A program made the translations under genes and the position numbers. The notes under the pieces were generated by a model, which was given only the letters and a program-made list of their open reading frames with translations, did not search any database and was not told where the DNA came from. Shown piece after piece: positions 37,338-46,207 of a DNA stretch of 64,000 nucleotides. Numbering within the stretch: position 1 is the stretch's first letter; each line of letters begins with the position of its first letter. Source of the DNA: Candidatus Binatia bacterium (GTDB taxonomy: Bacteria > Eisenbacteria > RBG-16-71-46 > SZUA-252); NCBI GenBank assembly GCA_035631035.1, contig DASQJL010000082.1, forward strand, positions 1 to 64,000, in the 5' to 3' direction.

Positions 37338-38040
37338 AGACCGCCTGGTACAGGTGCCTGCGCCGGAAGTCGGGCCAGAGCGTGTCGGTCACCCAGAATT
37401 CGGCGTAGGCGAGCTGCCATAGGAGGAAGTTCGAAACCCGAAGCTCCCCGCTGGTGCGGATCAGGAGGTCGGGATCGGGGAGGCCGTCGGTGTCCAGCTG
37501 CGACTGGAAGTAGCTCTCGTCGATCTTCGTCAGCGGGATCCGCTGCTTCCGGTCGGCGGCCACGATCCGCCGAGCCGCGTCCACGATCTCGGCCCGCCCG
37601 CCATAGGAGATGGCGAGCACCAGGGTCAGCCCGGTCGAGCTCTCGAGGAACTGCATCGTCTCGGCCAGGATCGCGCGGCTCCGCTCGGGGAGGAGATCCA
37701 CCCGGCCGATCGTGCGGAGCCGGACGTTGTTCTTCTTGAGCTCGTTCCGCTCTTCGCGGAGCACCTGCTCCAGGATCCGCCAGAGCCCGCGCACCTCGCC
37801 CGCGCGGCGCTCCCAGTTCTCGAGGGAGAAGGTGTAGAGGGTGAGGACGCGCACGCCCAGCTCGACGCATCCCTCGACCGCCTCGCGCACGGAGCGGCGG
37901 CCGGCGCGGTGCCCCATCAGCCGCGGGAGCCCGCGACGCTTGGCCCACCGTCCATTGCCGTCCATGATGATCGCGATGTGCTCGGGGACGGGCCGGCGGA
38001 GCACCTGGTCCAGGGTCGGAGCTTTGGATGGGGCGCGCAT
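37294..38040 (-). CDS. uppS: Isoprenyl (undecaprenyl) diphosphate synthase
   Basis: 248 residues. HIAIIMDGNGRWAKRRGLPRLMGHRAG (21-47) carries the catalytic Asp and the FPP-binding residues; TLYTFSLENWERR, ISYGGRAEIVDA and DLLIRTSGELRVSNFLLWQLAYAEFWVTDTLWPDF complete the cis-prenyltransferase motifs. It supplies the C55 carrier lipid for peptidoglycan and O-chain, which fits the LPS genes further along the run. Cytosolic or membrane-associated. 23 bases after frr. Confidence 0.97.
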   Translation of the reverse strand: MRAPSKAPTLDQVLRRPVPEHIAIIMDGNGRWAKRRGLPRLMGHRAGRRSVREAVEGCVELGVRVLTLYTFSLENWERRAGEVRGLWRILEQVLREERNELKKNNVRLRTIGRVDLLPERSRAILAETMQFLESSTGLTLVLAISYGGRAEIVDAARRIVAADRKQRIPLTKIDESYFQSQLDTDGLPDPDLLIRTSGELRVSNFLLWQLAYAEFWVTDTLWPDFRRRHLYQAVYDFQNRSRRFGRAD

Positions 38041-38063
38041 GCGATCCTCTTGCGCCGGGTCGC

Positions 38064-38621
38064 TCAGACCTCCATGACCTCGGCCTGCTTCTTGTGGAAC
38101 AGTTCGTCCAGCATGCCGATGTAGCGGTCGTGGATCTTCTGGACCGCGTCATGCGTCTTCTTCGCGTCGTCCTCGGAGATCTTGTGCTCCCGCTCCAGCT
38201 TCTTCAGCTCGTCGTTGACCTCGCGCCGCACGGTGCGGACGCGCACGCGTCCGTCCTCGATCAGCTTGCCGAGGTGCTTGACCAGGTCCTTCCGCCGCTC
38301 CTCGGTCAGGGTCGGCAGCGTCAGGCGCACCACCGAGCCGTCGTCGGCCGGGTTCAGCCCCAGGTCCGATTTCTGGATCGCTTTCACGATCTCGGGAAGG
38401 ATGGCGCGCTCCCAGGGCTGGATGACGAGCATGCGGGGCTCCGGCACGCTCACGCTAGCCACCTGCTGCAGCGGCGTGGGGTTGCCGTAGTACTCGACCT
38501 TGATGCCGTCGAGCAGCGCGGTCGTCGCGCGGTTCGTTCGAACGGTGGCGATCTCGTGCCGGATCGTCTCCACCGCCTTCTTCATCCGCTCTTCCGTCTG
38601 CTTCAGGATTTCAGGCCCCAT
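38064..38621 (-). CDS. frr: Ribosome recycling factor
   Basis: 185 residues, the standard length. RTNRATTALLDGIKVEYYGNPTPLQQVASVSVPEPRMLVIQPWE and GLNPADDGSVVRLTLPTLTEERRKDLVKHLGKLIEDGRVRVR are the conserved hinge and helical-arm regions. It splits post-termination ribosomes together with EF-G. Two bases after pyrH, in the classical rpsB-tsf-pyrH-frr order. Confidence 0.98.
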   Translation of the reverse strand: MGPEILKQTEERMKKAVETIRHEIATVRTNRATTALLDGIKVEYYGNPTPLQQVASVSVPEPRMLVIQPWERAILPEIVKAIQKSDLGLNPADDGSVVRLTLPTLTEERRKDLVKHLGKLIEDGRVRVRTVRREVNDELKKLEREHKISEDDAKKTHDAVQKIHDRYIGMLDELFHKKQAEVMEV

Positions 38622-38623
38622 CC

Positions 38624-39364
38624 CTAGACCTCCACGGCGACCCGGGTCCCCACGATCTCCCCGCGCAGCGCCCGGGCGAGATTGCCCGGAACGGTCACGT
38701 TGAAGACGAGGATCGGGAGCTGGTTGTCCATGCCCATCGTGAACGCCGTCATGTCCATCACGTTCAGGCGGCGATCGATGGCCTCCAGATAGCTGAGCGC
38801 GTCGAAGCGGACCGCATCGGGGTTCCGCATCGGATCATCGGTGAAGACGCCGTCGACCTTGGTGGCCTTGAGCAGCACGTCCGCGCGGATCTCGACCGCG
38901 CGAAGGACGGCGGCGGTGTCGGTGGTGAAGTAGGGATGCCCCGTGCCGGCGGCGAGGATGACGACGCGGCCCTTCTCGAGGTGGCGCACGGCGCGGCGGC
39001 GGATGTAGGGCTCGGCCAGGGAGCGCATCTCGATCGCGGAGAGGACCCGCGTCGAGAGGTCGCGGTCCTCGAGCGCGTCCTGGAGCGCCAGGGCGTTGAT
39101 GACGGTGCCGAGCATCCCCATGCTGTCGGCCGTCGTGCGGTCGAGGGCGCCGCCGGTCGCCGTGCCGCGGATCATGTTGCCGCCGCCGATCACGATGCCG
39201 ACCTGCGTCCCGGCGCGCGCGCCCTCGACGATCTCGTCCGCCACCCGCCCGAGGGCCTCGGCGTCGATGCCGAAACGAGCCTCCCCGGCGAGGATCTCTC
39301 CGCTCAGCTTGAGCAGGACCCGATGGGGCGCGGGGGCTCCGGACGAGGCGGACGAAGGGGCCAT
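38624..39364 (-). CDS. pyrH: Uridylate kinase
   Basis: 246 residues of the bacterial hexameric UMP kinase family: RVLLKLSGEILAG, IVIGGGNMIRG, DSMGMLGTVINALALQDALE, VVILAAGTGHPYFTTDTAAVLRAVEI, LLKATKVDGVFTDDP and MDMTAFTMGMDNQLPILVFNV. It phosphorylates UMP to UDP. The leader MAPSSASSGAPAPHR is longer than in most homologues. Eight bases after tsf. Confidence 0.98.
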   Translation of the reverse strand: MAPSSASSGAPAPHRVLLKLSGEILAGEARFGIDAEALGRVADEIVEGARAGTQVGIVIGGGNMIRGTATGGALDRTTADSMGMLGTVINALALQDALEDRDLSTRVLSAIEMRSLAEPYIRRRAVRHLEKGRVVILAAGTGHPYFTTDTAAVLRAVEIRADVLLKATKVDGVFTDDPMRNPDAVRFDALSYLEAIDRRLNVMDMTAFTMGMDNQLPILVFNVTVPGNLARALRGEIVGTRVAVEV

Positions 39365-39372
39365 GTCCGGGC

Positions 39373-39969
39373 TCAGGCTTCCCCGATCTTGAACTTGGCG
39401 AAGCGCCGCACGACGATGTTCTCGCCGAGCTTCGCGATCGCCTGGTCCAGCAGCTCCTTCACCTTCCGGTCGGGATCGCGGATGGTCGGCTGCTCGAGAA
39501 GCACGACCTCCTCGTACATCTTCTCGATCTTCCCGTCGACGATCTTCTGGATGACGGCTTCGGGCTTGCCCGTCGCCTTGGCCTGCTCCGTCAGAATCGC
39601 GCGCTCCCCCGCGAGGAACGCCGGATCGAGCGACGTGCGGTCGACCGCCTGGGCGTTGGTCGCCGCGACCTGCATCGCGAGGTGCCGGACGAGCTGCTTG
39701 AAGTCGTCGGTGCGCGCGACGAAGTCGGTCTCACAGTTCACTTCGATCAACACCCCGAGCTGGTCGCCGGGATGGATGTAGGCGTGGACGGTGCCCTGGC
39801 GCACCTCGCGGCCGGCCTTGGCCGACGCGCGGGCCATGCCCGACTTGCGCAGCACCTCGATCGCCTTCTCGATGTCGCCGTTCGCTTCGGCCAGGGCTTT
39901 CTTGCACTCCATCATGCCCGCGCCGGTCCGCTCGCGCAGGTCCTTCACGTGCGAGGCGGTGATCGTCAT
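39373..39969 (-). CDS. tsf: Elongation factor Ts (short form)
   Basis: 198 residues, well below the 283 of E. coli EF-Ts but normal for the single-core form seen in Thermus and many other phyla. VKDLRERTGAGMMECKKALAEANGDIEKAIEVLRKSG is the N-terminal UBA-like domain; VNCETDFVART contains the TDFV motif that contacts EF-Tu. Strong RBS (AAGGAG, eight bases before the ATG). 51 bases after rpsB. Confidence 0.98.
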   Translation of the reverse strand: MTITASHVKDLRERTGAGMMECKKALAEANGDIEKAIEVLRKSGMARASAKAGREVRQGTVHAYIHPGDQLGVLIEVNCETDFVARTDDFKQLVRHLAMQVAATNAQAVDRTSLDPAFLAGERAILTEQAKATGKPEAVIQKIVDGKIEKMYEEVVLLEQPTIRDPDRKVKELLDQAIAKLGENIVVRRFAKFKIGEA

Positions 39970-40020
39970 GGAACACTCCTTCCTTCGTTCGGGATTCGGA
40001 TGCGGGGGATCGGGCGGGCG

Positions 40021-40782
40021 CTAGGCGCTCGCGACCGCGGGCGTCTCGGGCGCCGCTCCGGCCTGGGCCGCCATCGCCTCGCGGTCCGCGCCCTCCTGCA
40101 TCTCCTGGCGCGAGTTCATCAGCGTGTCGGAGACGAAGCGGCTGAACAGCCGGATCGCCCGGATCGCGTCGTCGTTCCCCGGCAGCGGGAAGTCGATCAC
40201 GTCGGGATCGCAGTTGGTGTCCACGACGCCGATCACGGGGATGGCGAGCCGGTTCGCCTCGGCCACGGCAATCCGCTCCTTCTTGGTGTCGATCACGAAG
40301 ACGGCCGCCGGAAGCTGCGCCATCTCCTTGATGCCCGTGAAGATCTTCACGAGGCGCACCCGCTCCTTGTTGATCTGGGCCTGCTCCTTCTTCGACAGCT
40401 TCTCGAGGACGCCCTCGGCGTCCATCTTCTCGATTTCCTTGAAGCGGCGGATGTTCGACTTGATCGTCTTGAAGTTGGTGAGCATGCCGCCCAGCCAGCG
40501 CTCGTTCACGTACGGCATTCCCGAGCGCTCCGCCTCTTCCCGCACGGCGTCCTTCGCCTGGCGCTTGGTCCCGACGAACAGCACGGTGCCGTTGCGCCGC
40601 GCCACGCCCTCGAGGAGCGCGCGGGCGTCCTGGATCGCCTTCAGCGTCTTCTGGAGATCGATGATGTAGATGCCGTTCCGCTCGATGAAGATGAACTTCT
40701 TCATCTTGGGATTCCAGCGGCGGGTCTGGTGCCCGAAGTGGACACCCGCTTCGAGCAGCTCCTTCATTCCAATGTCAGCCAC
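40021..40782 (-). CDS. rpsB: 30S ribosomal protein S2
   Basis: 253 residues. [40 protein letters not shown] at the start, then [29 protein letters not shown] and [31 protein letters not shown]. The GTG at 40782 is chosen because GGAGG lies seven bases upstream and the result ([12 protein letters not shown]) matches other S2 proteins; a TTG two codons earlier is too close to the RBS. The C-terminus is Ala-rich. The 127-base leader after rpsI holds several GC hairpins. Confidence 0.98.
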   Translation of the reverse strand: MADIGMKELLEAGVHFGHQTRRWNPKMKKFIFIERNGIYIIDLQKTLKAIQDARALLEGVARRNGTVLFVGTKRQAKDAVREEAERSGMPYVNERWLGGMLTNFKTIKSNIRRFKEIEKMDAEGVLEKLSKKEQAQINKERVRLVKIFTGIKEMAQLPAAVFVIDTKKERIAVAEANRLAIPVIGVVDTNCDPDVIDFPLPGNDDAIRAIRLFSRFVSDTLMNSRQEMQEGADREAMAAQAGAAPETPAVASA

Positions 40783-40909
40783 GTCCAAACCTCCGGTCTT
40801 GTGCCTCCGCCCCTTCGATCCTACGGGCCCCCTCGCGCGAGGGAGACCGCCCGAGGCCCGGGGCGTGCGTAGTGGCGGCTCCCGTAGCGGGAGCCGCGGA
40901 ACAACTCGT
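40783..40909. other. rpsI-rpsB intergenic leader with GC-rich hairpins
   Basis: The 127 bases between rpsI and rpsB carry no ORF of interest. They contain one nine-base-pair stem (40875-40897) and the self-complementary CCCTCGCGCGAGGG at 40830-40843, plus the rpsB ribosome-binding site GGAGG just upstream of its start. A TAGGAT at 40823-40818 could be a -10 box but has no matching -35. The layout would fit a partial terminator or an S2-responsive leader; neither is shown. Confidence 0.5.
40875..40897 (-). terminator. Strong hairpin just after rpsI (terminator-like, no T-run)
   Basis: GCGGCTCCC and GGGAGCCGC form a nine-base perfect stem with a five-base loop, 12 bases beyond the rpsI stop. 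There is no T-tract on the minus strand, so termination may be weak, Rho-assisted or absent. It may separate expression of rplM-rpsI from rpsB-tsf. Confidence 0.45.
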
Positions 40910-41299
40910 TTACCGCTTGGAGAACTGGAAGCGCTTCCGCGCCCCCGCCTGCCCGTACTTCTTCCGCTCCTTCATGCGCGCATCGCGCGTGAGGAACCCC
41001 TCCTTGCCGAGGAGCCCGCGGAGCGCCGGGTCGATCACCTGGAGCGCGCGCGCCACCCCGAGCGACACCGCACCGGCCTGGCCGGCCGGACCGCCGCCGC
41101 GAACGAGCGCGATGACGTCGTACTTGTCCGCCAGGTTCGTCGCGAGGAGCGGCTCCGTCGCCATCCGGGTGAGCACCATGCGGCAGAAATAGCGGTCGAA
41201 CTCCACGCCGTTCACCGTACGCTTCCCGTTTCCCGGGACCAGCCGCACGCGCGCCACCGACGTCTTCCGCCGTCCGGTCGCCATGACTGGATTGGCCAT
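40910..41299 (-). CDS. rpsI: 30S ribosomal protein S9
   Basis: 129 residues ending in RKRFQFSKR, the Lys/Arg tail that reaches the P-site t[29 protein letters not shown] is the conserved start and [26 protein letters not shown] the core. ATG at 41299 was preferred because GGGAGG lies about nine bases before it; a GTG at 41305 that overlaps the rplM stop is too close to that RBS, and the ATG at 41284 has none. Classical partner of rplM. Confidence 0.98.
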   Translation of the reverse strand: MANPVMATGRRKTSVARVRLVPGNGKRTVNGVEFDRYFCRMVLTRMATEPLLATNLADKYDVIALVRGGGPAGQAGAVSLGVARALQVIDPALRGLLGKEGFLTRDARMKERKKYGQAGARKRFQFSKR

Positions 41300-41301
41300 C
41301 G

Positions 41302-41751
41302 TCACGCACCTCCCGTCGCGCCGGGCATCGGGAACGGACGCGGCATCTGGGCCGCGTGCGGATGCTCCGATCCGGCGTAGACCTTGAGCTTCTTCATCAT
41401 CGCGCGTCCCAGCCGGTTCTTCGGCATCATCCCCTTCACCGCGAGGCGGATGATCTCATCCGGCTTCTGCGCCTGGAGGTCGCGGAACCGGGTCCGCGTG
41501 TCGCCGCCCGGATAGAGCGAGTGGCGGAAGTAGATCTTGTTGTCGCGCTTCCGCCCCGTCACCAGCACCTTCTCGGCGTTGACGACGATCACGTTGTCGC
41601 CCACGTCGAGGTGCGTGGAATAGGTCGGTTTCCGTTTTCCCTTGAGCACGCTCGCGATTTCACTCGCGAGGCGCCCCAGGATCTGCCCCTCGGCGTCCAC
41701 GACGTACCAATCCTGCGTGATCTCCGAGGCGCGTACCGAGTACGTGCCCAT
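41302..41751 (-). CDS. rplM: 50S ribosomal protein L13
   Basis: 149 residues. [49 protein letters not shown] and [36 protein letters not shown] are typical of L13. The ATG at 41751 follows GGAGGT with a spacing of about seven bases; a GTG five codons upstream would put the RBS inside the gene and was rejected. It heads the long superoperon and has a good promoter at 41796-41825. Confidence 0.98.
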   Translation of the reverse strand: MGTYSVRASEITQDWYVVDAEGQILGRLASEIASVLKGKRKPTYSTHLDVGDNVIVVNAEKVLVTGRKRDNKIYFRHSLYPGGDTRTRFRDLQAQKPDEIIRLAVKGMMPKNRLGRAMMKKLKVYAGSEHPHAAQMPRPFPMPGATGGA

Positions 41752-41795
41752 CGATTCGACCTCCACTGACGATTGTTGGAACGAGCAAACGCTAG

Positions 41796-41825
41796 AGGAT
41801 ACGGGCGCTTACACCACCCTGTCAA
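41796..41825 (-). promoter_or_regulatory. Predicted promoter of the rplM superoperon, inside the 3' end of mtnA
   Basis: A perfect TTGACA (41825-41820) and TATCCT (41801-41796) are spaced by 18 bases on the minus strand. Transcription would begin near 41789, about 38 bases before the rplM ATG. The -35 box lies within the last codons of mtnA and its TAA stop falls in the spacer. Confidence 0.65.
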
Positions 41826-42858
41826 CCACCGCGGCCGGGACCTCGCCGGGGCGGGCGGCGCCCCGCTCCGTGACCACCCAGGAGACGAACCGCGCGGGGG
41901 TGACGTCGAAGGCCGGGTTGCGCCCCAGGACGCCGGGCGCCGCCGTCGGAATCCCGCGCAAGAGCGTCACTTCCGAGGAGTCGCGCTCCTCGATCGGGAT
42001 CGAGGCACCGTCCTCGAGCGAGGGATCCATCGTGGAGGTCGGGGCCACCACGATGAACGGGACGTCCGAGGCGTGTGCGGCCAGGGCCAGCCCGTAGGTG
42101 CCGATCTTGTTCGCGACGTCCCCGTTCCGGGCGATCCGGTCGGCGCCCACGAGCACCGCCTCGATCCCCTCCCGCGCGATCACGTGCGCCGCGGCGCCGT
42201 CAGCGATCAGCCGCGGCTGGACTCCGGCGCGCACAAGCTCCCAGGCGGTGAGGCGCGCGCCCTGGAGGAGCGGACGAGTCTCCGTGTGCCACACCTCGAC
42301 GGCGCCGGGGTGGCGGCGATGCACCTCGAGGATCACGCCGAGCGCGGTGCCGCCGCCGCCCGTGGCGAGCCCCCCGGTGTTGCAGTGCGTGAGGAATCGC
42401 CGCCGTCCTCCGAGGAGCGCCGCCCCGTGGGCGGCCATGGCGCGCGACGCGGCGCGATCCTCCTCCCAGATCGCCTCCGCTTCCCGCTGGGCGCGCGCCG
42501 CGATCGCGCCCGCGTCCGCCCCTTCCGCGGCGGCCGCGCCGCACGCCGCGAGCGTCCGGTCCACGGCCCACGCCAGATTCACCGCCGTGGGACGCGTCGC
42601 GCGAAGGCGCGCGCCCGACTCGCGGAGCGCCGCGAGGAGCGAGGCCGGGTCGCGGGATCCGCCGGCGCGGCGGCGCGCTTCCGCGGCGAGCGCGAGCGCG
42701 GCCGCGATCCCGATGGCCGGCGCGCCGCGGACGGCGAGCCGCGCGATCGCGTCGGCCATCGCGGCGGCGCCGTCGATCGCGATCCACGATTCCCGTTCCG
42801 GCAGGAGCGTCTGGTCCAGGACCTCGAGCGCGCCCTTCTCGATGCGGAGCGGATCCAT
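41809..42858 (-). CDS. mtnA: S-methyl-5-thioribose-1-phosphate isomerase
   Basis: 349 residues. AIARLAVRGAPAIGIAAALALA, VNLAWAVDRTLAA, THCNTGGLATGGGGTALGVI with the catalytic Cys, ETRPLLQGARLTAWELVRAGV, VGADRIARNGDVANKIGTYGLALAA with the catalytic Asp, and VAPTSTMDPSLEDG are all family signatures. It converts methylthioribose 1-phosphate to the ribulose form in the methionine salvage pathway. eIF2B-alpha-like proteins share the fold but the Cys/Asp pair is present. Eleven bases after maf; no other salvage gene lies in the window. Confidence 0.95.
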   Translation of the reverse strand: MDPLRIEKGALEVLDQTLLPERESWIAIDGAAAMADAIARLAVRGAPAIGIAAALALAAEARRRAGGSRDPASLLAALRESGARLRATRPTAVNLAWAVDRTLAACGAAAAEGADAGAIAARAQREAEAIWEEDRAASRAMAAHGAALLGGRRRFLTHCNTGGLATGGGGTALGVILEVHRRHPGAVEVWHTETRPLLQGARLTAWELVRAGVQPRLIADGAAAHVIAREGIEAVLVGADRIARNGDVANKIGTYGLALAAHASDVPFIVVAPTSTMDPSLEDGASIPIEERDSSEVTLLRGIPTAAPGVLGRNPAFDVTPARFVSWVVTERGAARPGEVPAAVVDRVV

Positions 42859-42869
42859 GCCGGGCCGGC

Positions 42870-43538
42870 TCAGGGTTCCCGGACCGATGCTTCGCGCAAG
42901 AGCCCGAGCAGATGCTTCAGGTGGCTCAGCGGAAGCCCGACCACGTTGGAATAGGACCCCTCGATCGCCTCCACGAACAGCGCGCCTCCCCCCTGCACGG
43001 CGTAGGCGCCGGCCTTGTCGAGCGGCTCTCCGGTGGCGACGTACCGCTCCACCTCCGCCGAGCCGATCCGGGCGAACTTGACGATGCTGCGCACCGCCTC
43101 GCCCAGTCCCCGCTCTTCGGCCGGGTCGAGGATGAAGAGGCCGGTCCAGACCTCGTGCACGCGCCCGGACAAAAGCCCGAGCATGCGCGCGGCGTCCGCG
43201 CGATCGGCGGGCTTGCCCAGGATGACGCGGTCGATCACCACGACCGTGTCGGCGCCGACGTAGACCGTCTCCTCGGGCGCACCCTCCCCCGTGGGACCCG
43301 CTGCCGCGCCCCGGCCGGCGCCCGCGGCTTCGCGGGCCGCCCGCGAAGCGCGCGCCTTTGCTTCCGCCAGGCGCAGCACGTGGGCATCGGGGCGTTCCCC
43401 GGGGAGCGCGCTCTCGTCCAGGTCCACCGGCGCGGTCTCGAAGTGGGCCCCCACCAGCGTGAGGAGCTCGGCGCGACGCGGCGAGCGCGACGCGAGCCAG
43501 AGCTTGGGGCCGAGCGGATTCAGCAGATTGGGGCGCAT
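42870..43538 (-). CDS. maf: Maf family nucleotide pyrophosphatase
   Basis: 222 residues. LWLASRSPRRAELLTLVGAHFE at the start, EKA-type ADA/ALR helix, YVGADTVVVIDRVILGKPADRADAARMLGLLSGRVHEVWTGL and FVEAIEGSYSNVVGLPLSHL are conserved. Maf enzymes hydrolyse dTTP, UTP or modified pyrimidine nucleotides and limit their entry into nucleic acids. A Gly/Ala-rich insertion near residues 70-90 is unusual but sits on a surface loop. Part of the recJ-rsh-dtd-maf-mtnA run. Confidence 0.94.
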   Translation of the reverse strand: MRPNLLNPLGPKLWLASRSPRRAELLTLVGAHFETAPVDLDESALPGERPDAHVLRLAEAKARASRAAREAAGAGRGAAAGPTGEGAPEETVYVGADTVVVIDRVILGKPADRADAARMLGLLSGRVHEVWTGLFILDPAEERGLGEAVRSIVKFARIGSAEVERYVATGEPLDKAGAYAVQGGGALFVEAIEGSYSNVVGLPLSHLKHLLGLLREASVREP

Positions 43539-43560
43539 GGGCGCCGGACCTCCCCCGGTC

Positions 43561-44004
43561 TCACGACGGCGTCTCGAGGAGAAAGGTGGCCGGGCCCTCG
43601 TTCACGAGCTCGACCCGCATCGACGCGCCGAAGCGGCCGCGGCGGACCGGGACCCCCGAGCCCTCGAGCGCCGCACAGAAGCGCTCGTACGCCGCCTCGG
43701 CCGCGACCGGCGGCGCGGCCGGGTCGAACCCCGGCCGGCGGCCTCGGGACACGTCGGCCACCAGCGTGAATTGGGATACGACGAGCGCCTCTCCCGCCAC
43801 GTCGAGGACGGAGCGGTTCATCCGCCCCGCCTCGTCCTCGAAGATGCGAAGCAGGGCGCAGCGCTCGGCGAGACGGGGTGCCGCGGCATCCGGATCGGAT
43901 GCGGCGACCCCGAGCAGGATCAAGAGCCCGGTCCCGATCCGCGCGATCTCCTCCTCCTCCACCCGCACCGCGGCGCGGCTGACGCGCTGGAGGAGCGCCC
44001 TCAC
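43561..44004 (-). CDS. dtd: D-aminoacyl-tRNA deacylase
   Basis: 147 residues. RALLQRVSRAAVRVEEEEIARIGTGLLILLGV at the start; EALVVSQFTLVADVSRGRRPGFDPAAP contains the SQFTL motif; VELVNEGPATFLLET holds the Gly-cisPro motif as NEGPAT instead of the usual NxGPVT. It removes D-amino acids from tRNA. The GTG overlaps the rsh stop as GTGA. The much longer open frame upstream is a shadow of rsh. Confidence 0.95.
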   Translation of the reverse strand: MRALLQRVSRAAVRVEEEEIARIGTGLLILLGVAASDPDAAAPRLAERCALLRIFEDEAGRMNRSVLDVAGEALVVSQFTLVADVSRGRRPGFDPAAPPVAAEAAYERFCAALEGSGVPVRRGRFGASMRVELVNEGPATFLLETPS

Positions 44005-46205
44005 GAAGCGAGACCGGCTTCCCCGTGGCCCGGCTTGCCGAAGACCTGCTCGCGCTCGACGGCATCCACGCCGTCCACGTTCTCGATCGCGCGCATCACC
44101 TCGCGAAGGTGCGCCAGGTCGCGCACCTCGACCACGAACGCGCCGCGGGCGTTCCGGTCGTTCGCCTTGATCCCGGCGGTCCGGATGTTCGTGTTCGTGG
44201 TCGAGATCGCCTTGGCGATGTCGGCGAGGAGGCTCTTCCGATCCTGGCCGAAGATCGAGAGCTTCACGGTGAAGGAGTCCTCGGGCTTGGCGCTCCAATC
44301 CACGACCATCCGCCGCTCCGCCGGCACGCGGTCGTCGAACGTGTTCGGGCAGTCGGTGCGGTGCACGGTCACGCCGCGTCCGCGCGTCACGATGCCGACG
44401 ACCGGATCGCCGGGCACCGGCTGGCAGCACTTGGCGTAGGCGACCATCAGGTTGTCGACGCCCTGGATGCGCACGCCGTGTCCGGGCCGCCCGGTGATCG
44501 CGCGGATGGTCTCGAGCGAGGCCTCCTTGAGGCGCTGCACCGGGCCGCCGCCGTCGGGGATCCACTTGCCGATCACCTGCTGCACCGAGAGGTTCCCCTG
44601 TCCCAGCGCGGCGTAGAGCCCGTTCACGTCGGGATGCCCCATCGACTGCGCGAGGCTCTCGACGGAGACGTCCGGAGGAGGGGTGAGACGCCGGCGCCGC
44701 AGCTCGCGCTCGAGGATCTCTTTCCCCAGCGCGACGCTGTCGGAATGCTCGGCCACCTTGAGCCAGTGGCGGATCTTGGAGCGCGCCGCGTGCGTGCGCA
44801 CCAGCTTCAGCCAGTCGCGGTTCGGTTTGGCGCCCGGCGACGTGATGATCTGCACCGTGTCGCCGCTTCGAAGCTCGGTGCGGAGCGCCACGATCCTTCC
44901 GTTCACCTTGGCGCCGACGCAGTGGTTCCCCACCTGCGTGTGCACGAGGTAGGCGAAGTCGAGCGGCGTGGCGCCGCGCGGCAGCCGCCGCAGGTCCCCC
45001 CGCGGCGTGAAGACGAAGACCTCGTCCTGGTAGAGGCTCGTCTTGAGGTACTCCATGAACTCGTCGGGATCGCCCATGGTCGCGCTCTGGAAGTCCGCCC
45101 CGCGCAGGAGCGGCGCCAGCTTCGCCTCGAGCTCCGCGTCCTGCCGCCCCCCCTCCTTGTACCGGTAGTGCGCCGCGACGCCGAGCTCCGCGATCTGGTG
45201 CATCTCGGCCGTGCGAATCTGGAACTCGACCATGAGGCCGCCGGGGGCCACGACCGTGGTGTGCAGCGACTGGTACATGTTGCTCTTGGGCGTCGCGATG
45301 TAGTCCTTGAAGCGCTCGTGGACGGGCGTGAAGAGGTCGTGCACCACGCCGAGGACCCGATAGCACTCGGTCTTGTCGCGCGTGATCACCCGGATGCCCA
45401 GGAGGTCGAAGATCTCCTCGAACGCGCGCTCCTGCGCGCGCATTTTCCGGTAGATCGATTCCAGGTGTTTCGGGCGCCCCATGACGTCGGCCTTGATGCC
45501 GGCCGCGACGAGGCGGTCCTTCACCGGCCCCATCACCTCCTGGATCTGCCGCTCGCGCTCCTCGCGCTTCAGCGCCACCTTCTGGCGCAGCTCCTGGAAC
45601 GCCTCGAAGTCGAGGTGCTTCAGGCAGAGGTCGTCCAGCTCCCACTTGATCCGCGCGATGCCGAGCCGGTGCGCGAGCGGCGCGTAGATCTCGCGCGTCT
45701 CGCGCGCGATGGCGGCCGCGCGCTCCGGATTCAGCGCGTTCAGGGTGCGCATGTTGTGGAGCCGGTCCGCCAGCTTGATCAGGATGACGCGCAGGTCGCG
45801 CGCCATGGAGAGGAGCATCTTCCGAAAGTTCTCCGCCTGCTCCGTCTCGGGGCGGTCGAAGTGGAGTCCGCTGATCTTGGTCACGCCGTCCACGAGCGCC
45901 GCGACCTCCGGCCCGAACGCGCGCTGGATGGCCGGGAGGTCGATCTCGGTGTCCTCGACCACGTCGTGGAGGAGCGCGGCCTCGAGCAGCGTGTCGTCCA
46001 GGCCGGTCCCCAGCAGGTCCACGAGGATCGCGGCCACCGCGACCGAATGGGTCACGAACGGCTCGCCGGAGCGGCGCTTCTGGTCGACGTGCGCGCGCGC
46101 GGCGAATTCGTAGGCCTCGCGGACCTTCTCGAGATGGAAGGGCTTGCCGGTCTTGTGCAGCGCCTCGAGGAGCGGCCCCAAGGCGTCCGGGGGGGCCGGG
46201 ACCAC
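44001..46205 (-). CDS. rsh: RelA/SpoT-family (p)ppGpp synthetase/hydrolase, bifunctional type
   Basis: 734 residues. HD hydrolase domain with HSVAVAAIL, LLHDVVEDTE and IKLADRLHNMRTL (about 45-150); synthetase domain with MGRPKHLESIYRKM, IFDLLGIRVIT, RFKDYIATPKSNMYQSLHTTVV and EFQIRTAEMHQIAELGVAAH (about 220-340); a TGS domain (EVFVFTPRGDLRRLPRGATPLDFAYLVHT); a conserved Cys in KCCQPVPGD; and a C-terminal ACT domain. The HD residues are intact, so it should both make and degrade (p)ppGpp. GTG start, two bases after the recJ stop, chosen for proximity; RBS weak. Confidence 0.95.
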   Translation of the reverse strand: MVPAPPDALGPLLEALHKTGKPFHLEKVREAYEFAARAHVDQKRRSGEPFVTHSVAVAAILVDLLGTGLDDTLLEAALLHDVVEDTEIDLPAIQRAFGPEVAALVDGVTKISGLHFDRPETEQAENFRKMLLSMARDLRVILIKLADRLHNMRTLNALNPERAAAIARETREIYAPLAHRLGIARIKWELDDLCLKHLDFEAFQELRQKVALKREERERQIQEVMGPVKDRLVAAGIKADVMGRPKHLESIYRKMRAQERAFEEIFDLLGIRVITRDKTECYRVLGVVHDLFTPVHERFKDYIATPKSNMYQSLHTTVVAPGGLMVEFQIRTAEMHQIAELGVAAHYRYKEGGRQDAELEAKLAPLLRGADFQSATMGDPDEFMEYLKTSLYQDEVFVFTPRGDLRRLPRGATPLDFAYLVHTQVGNHCVGAKVNGRIVALRTELRSGDTVQIITSPGAKPNRDWLKLVRTHAARSKIRHWLKVAEHSDSVALGKEILERELRRRRLTPPPDVSVESLAQSMGHPDVNGLYAALGQGNLSVQQVIGKWIPDGGGPVQRLKEASLETIRAITGRPGHGVRIQGVDNLMVAYAKCCQPVPGDPVVGIVTRGRGVTVHRTDCPNTFDDRVPAERRMVVDWSAKPEDSFTVKLSIFGQDRKSLLADIAKAISTTNTNIRTAGIKANDRNARGAFVVEVRDLAHLREVMRAIENVDGVDAVEREQVFGKPGHGEAGLAS

Positions 46206-46207
46206 GG

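Noticed and set aside
40830-40843. Palindrome CCCTCGCGCGAGGG considered as a repressor operator
   Set aside because: It lies in a leader with several other GC-rich self-complementary segments and has no second copy in the window; an RNA hairpin or chance at this GC content is more likely.
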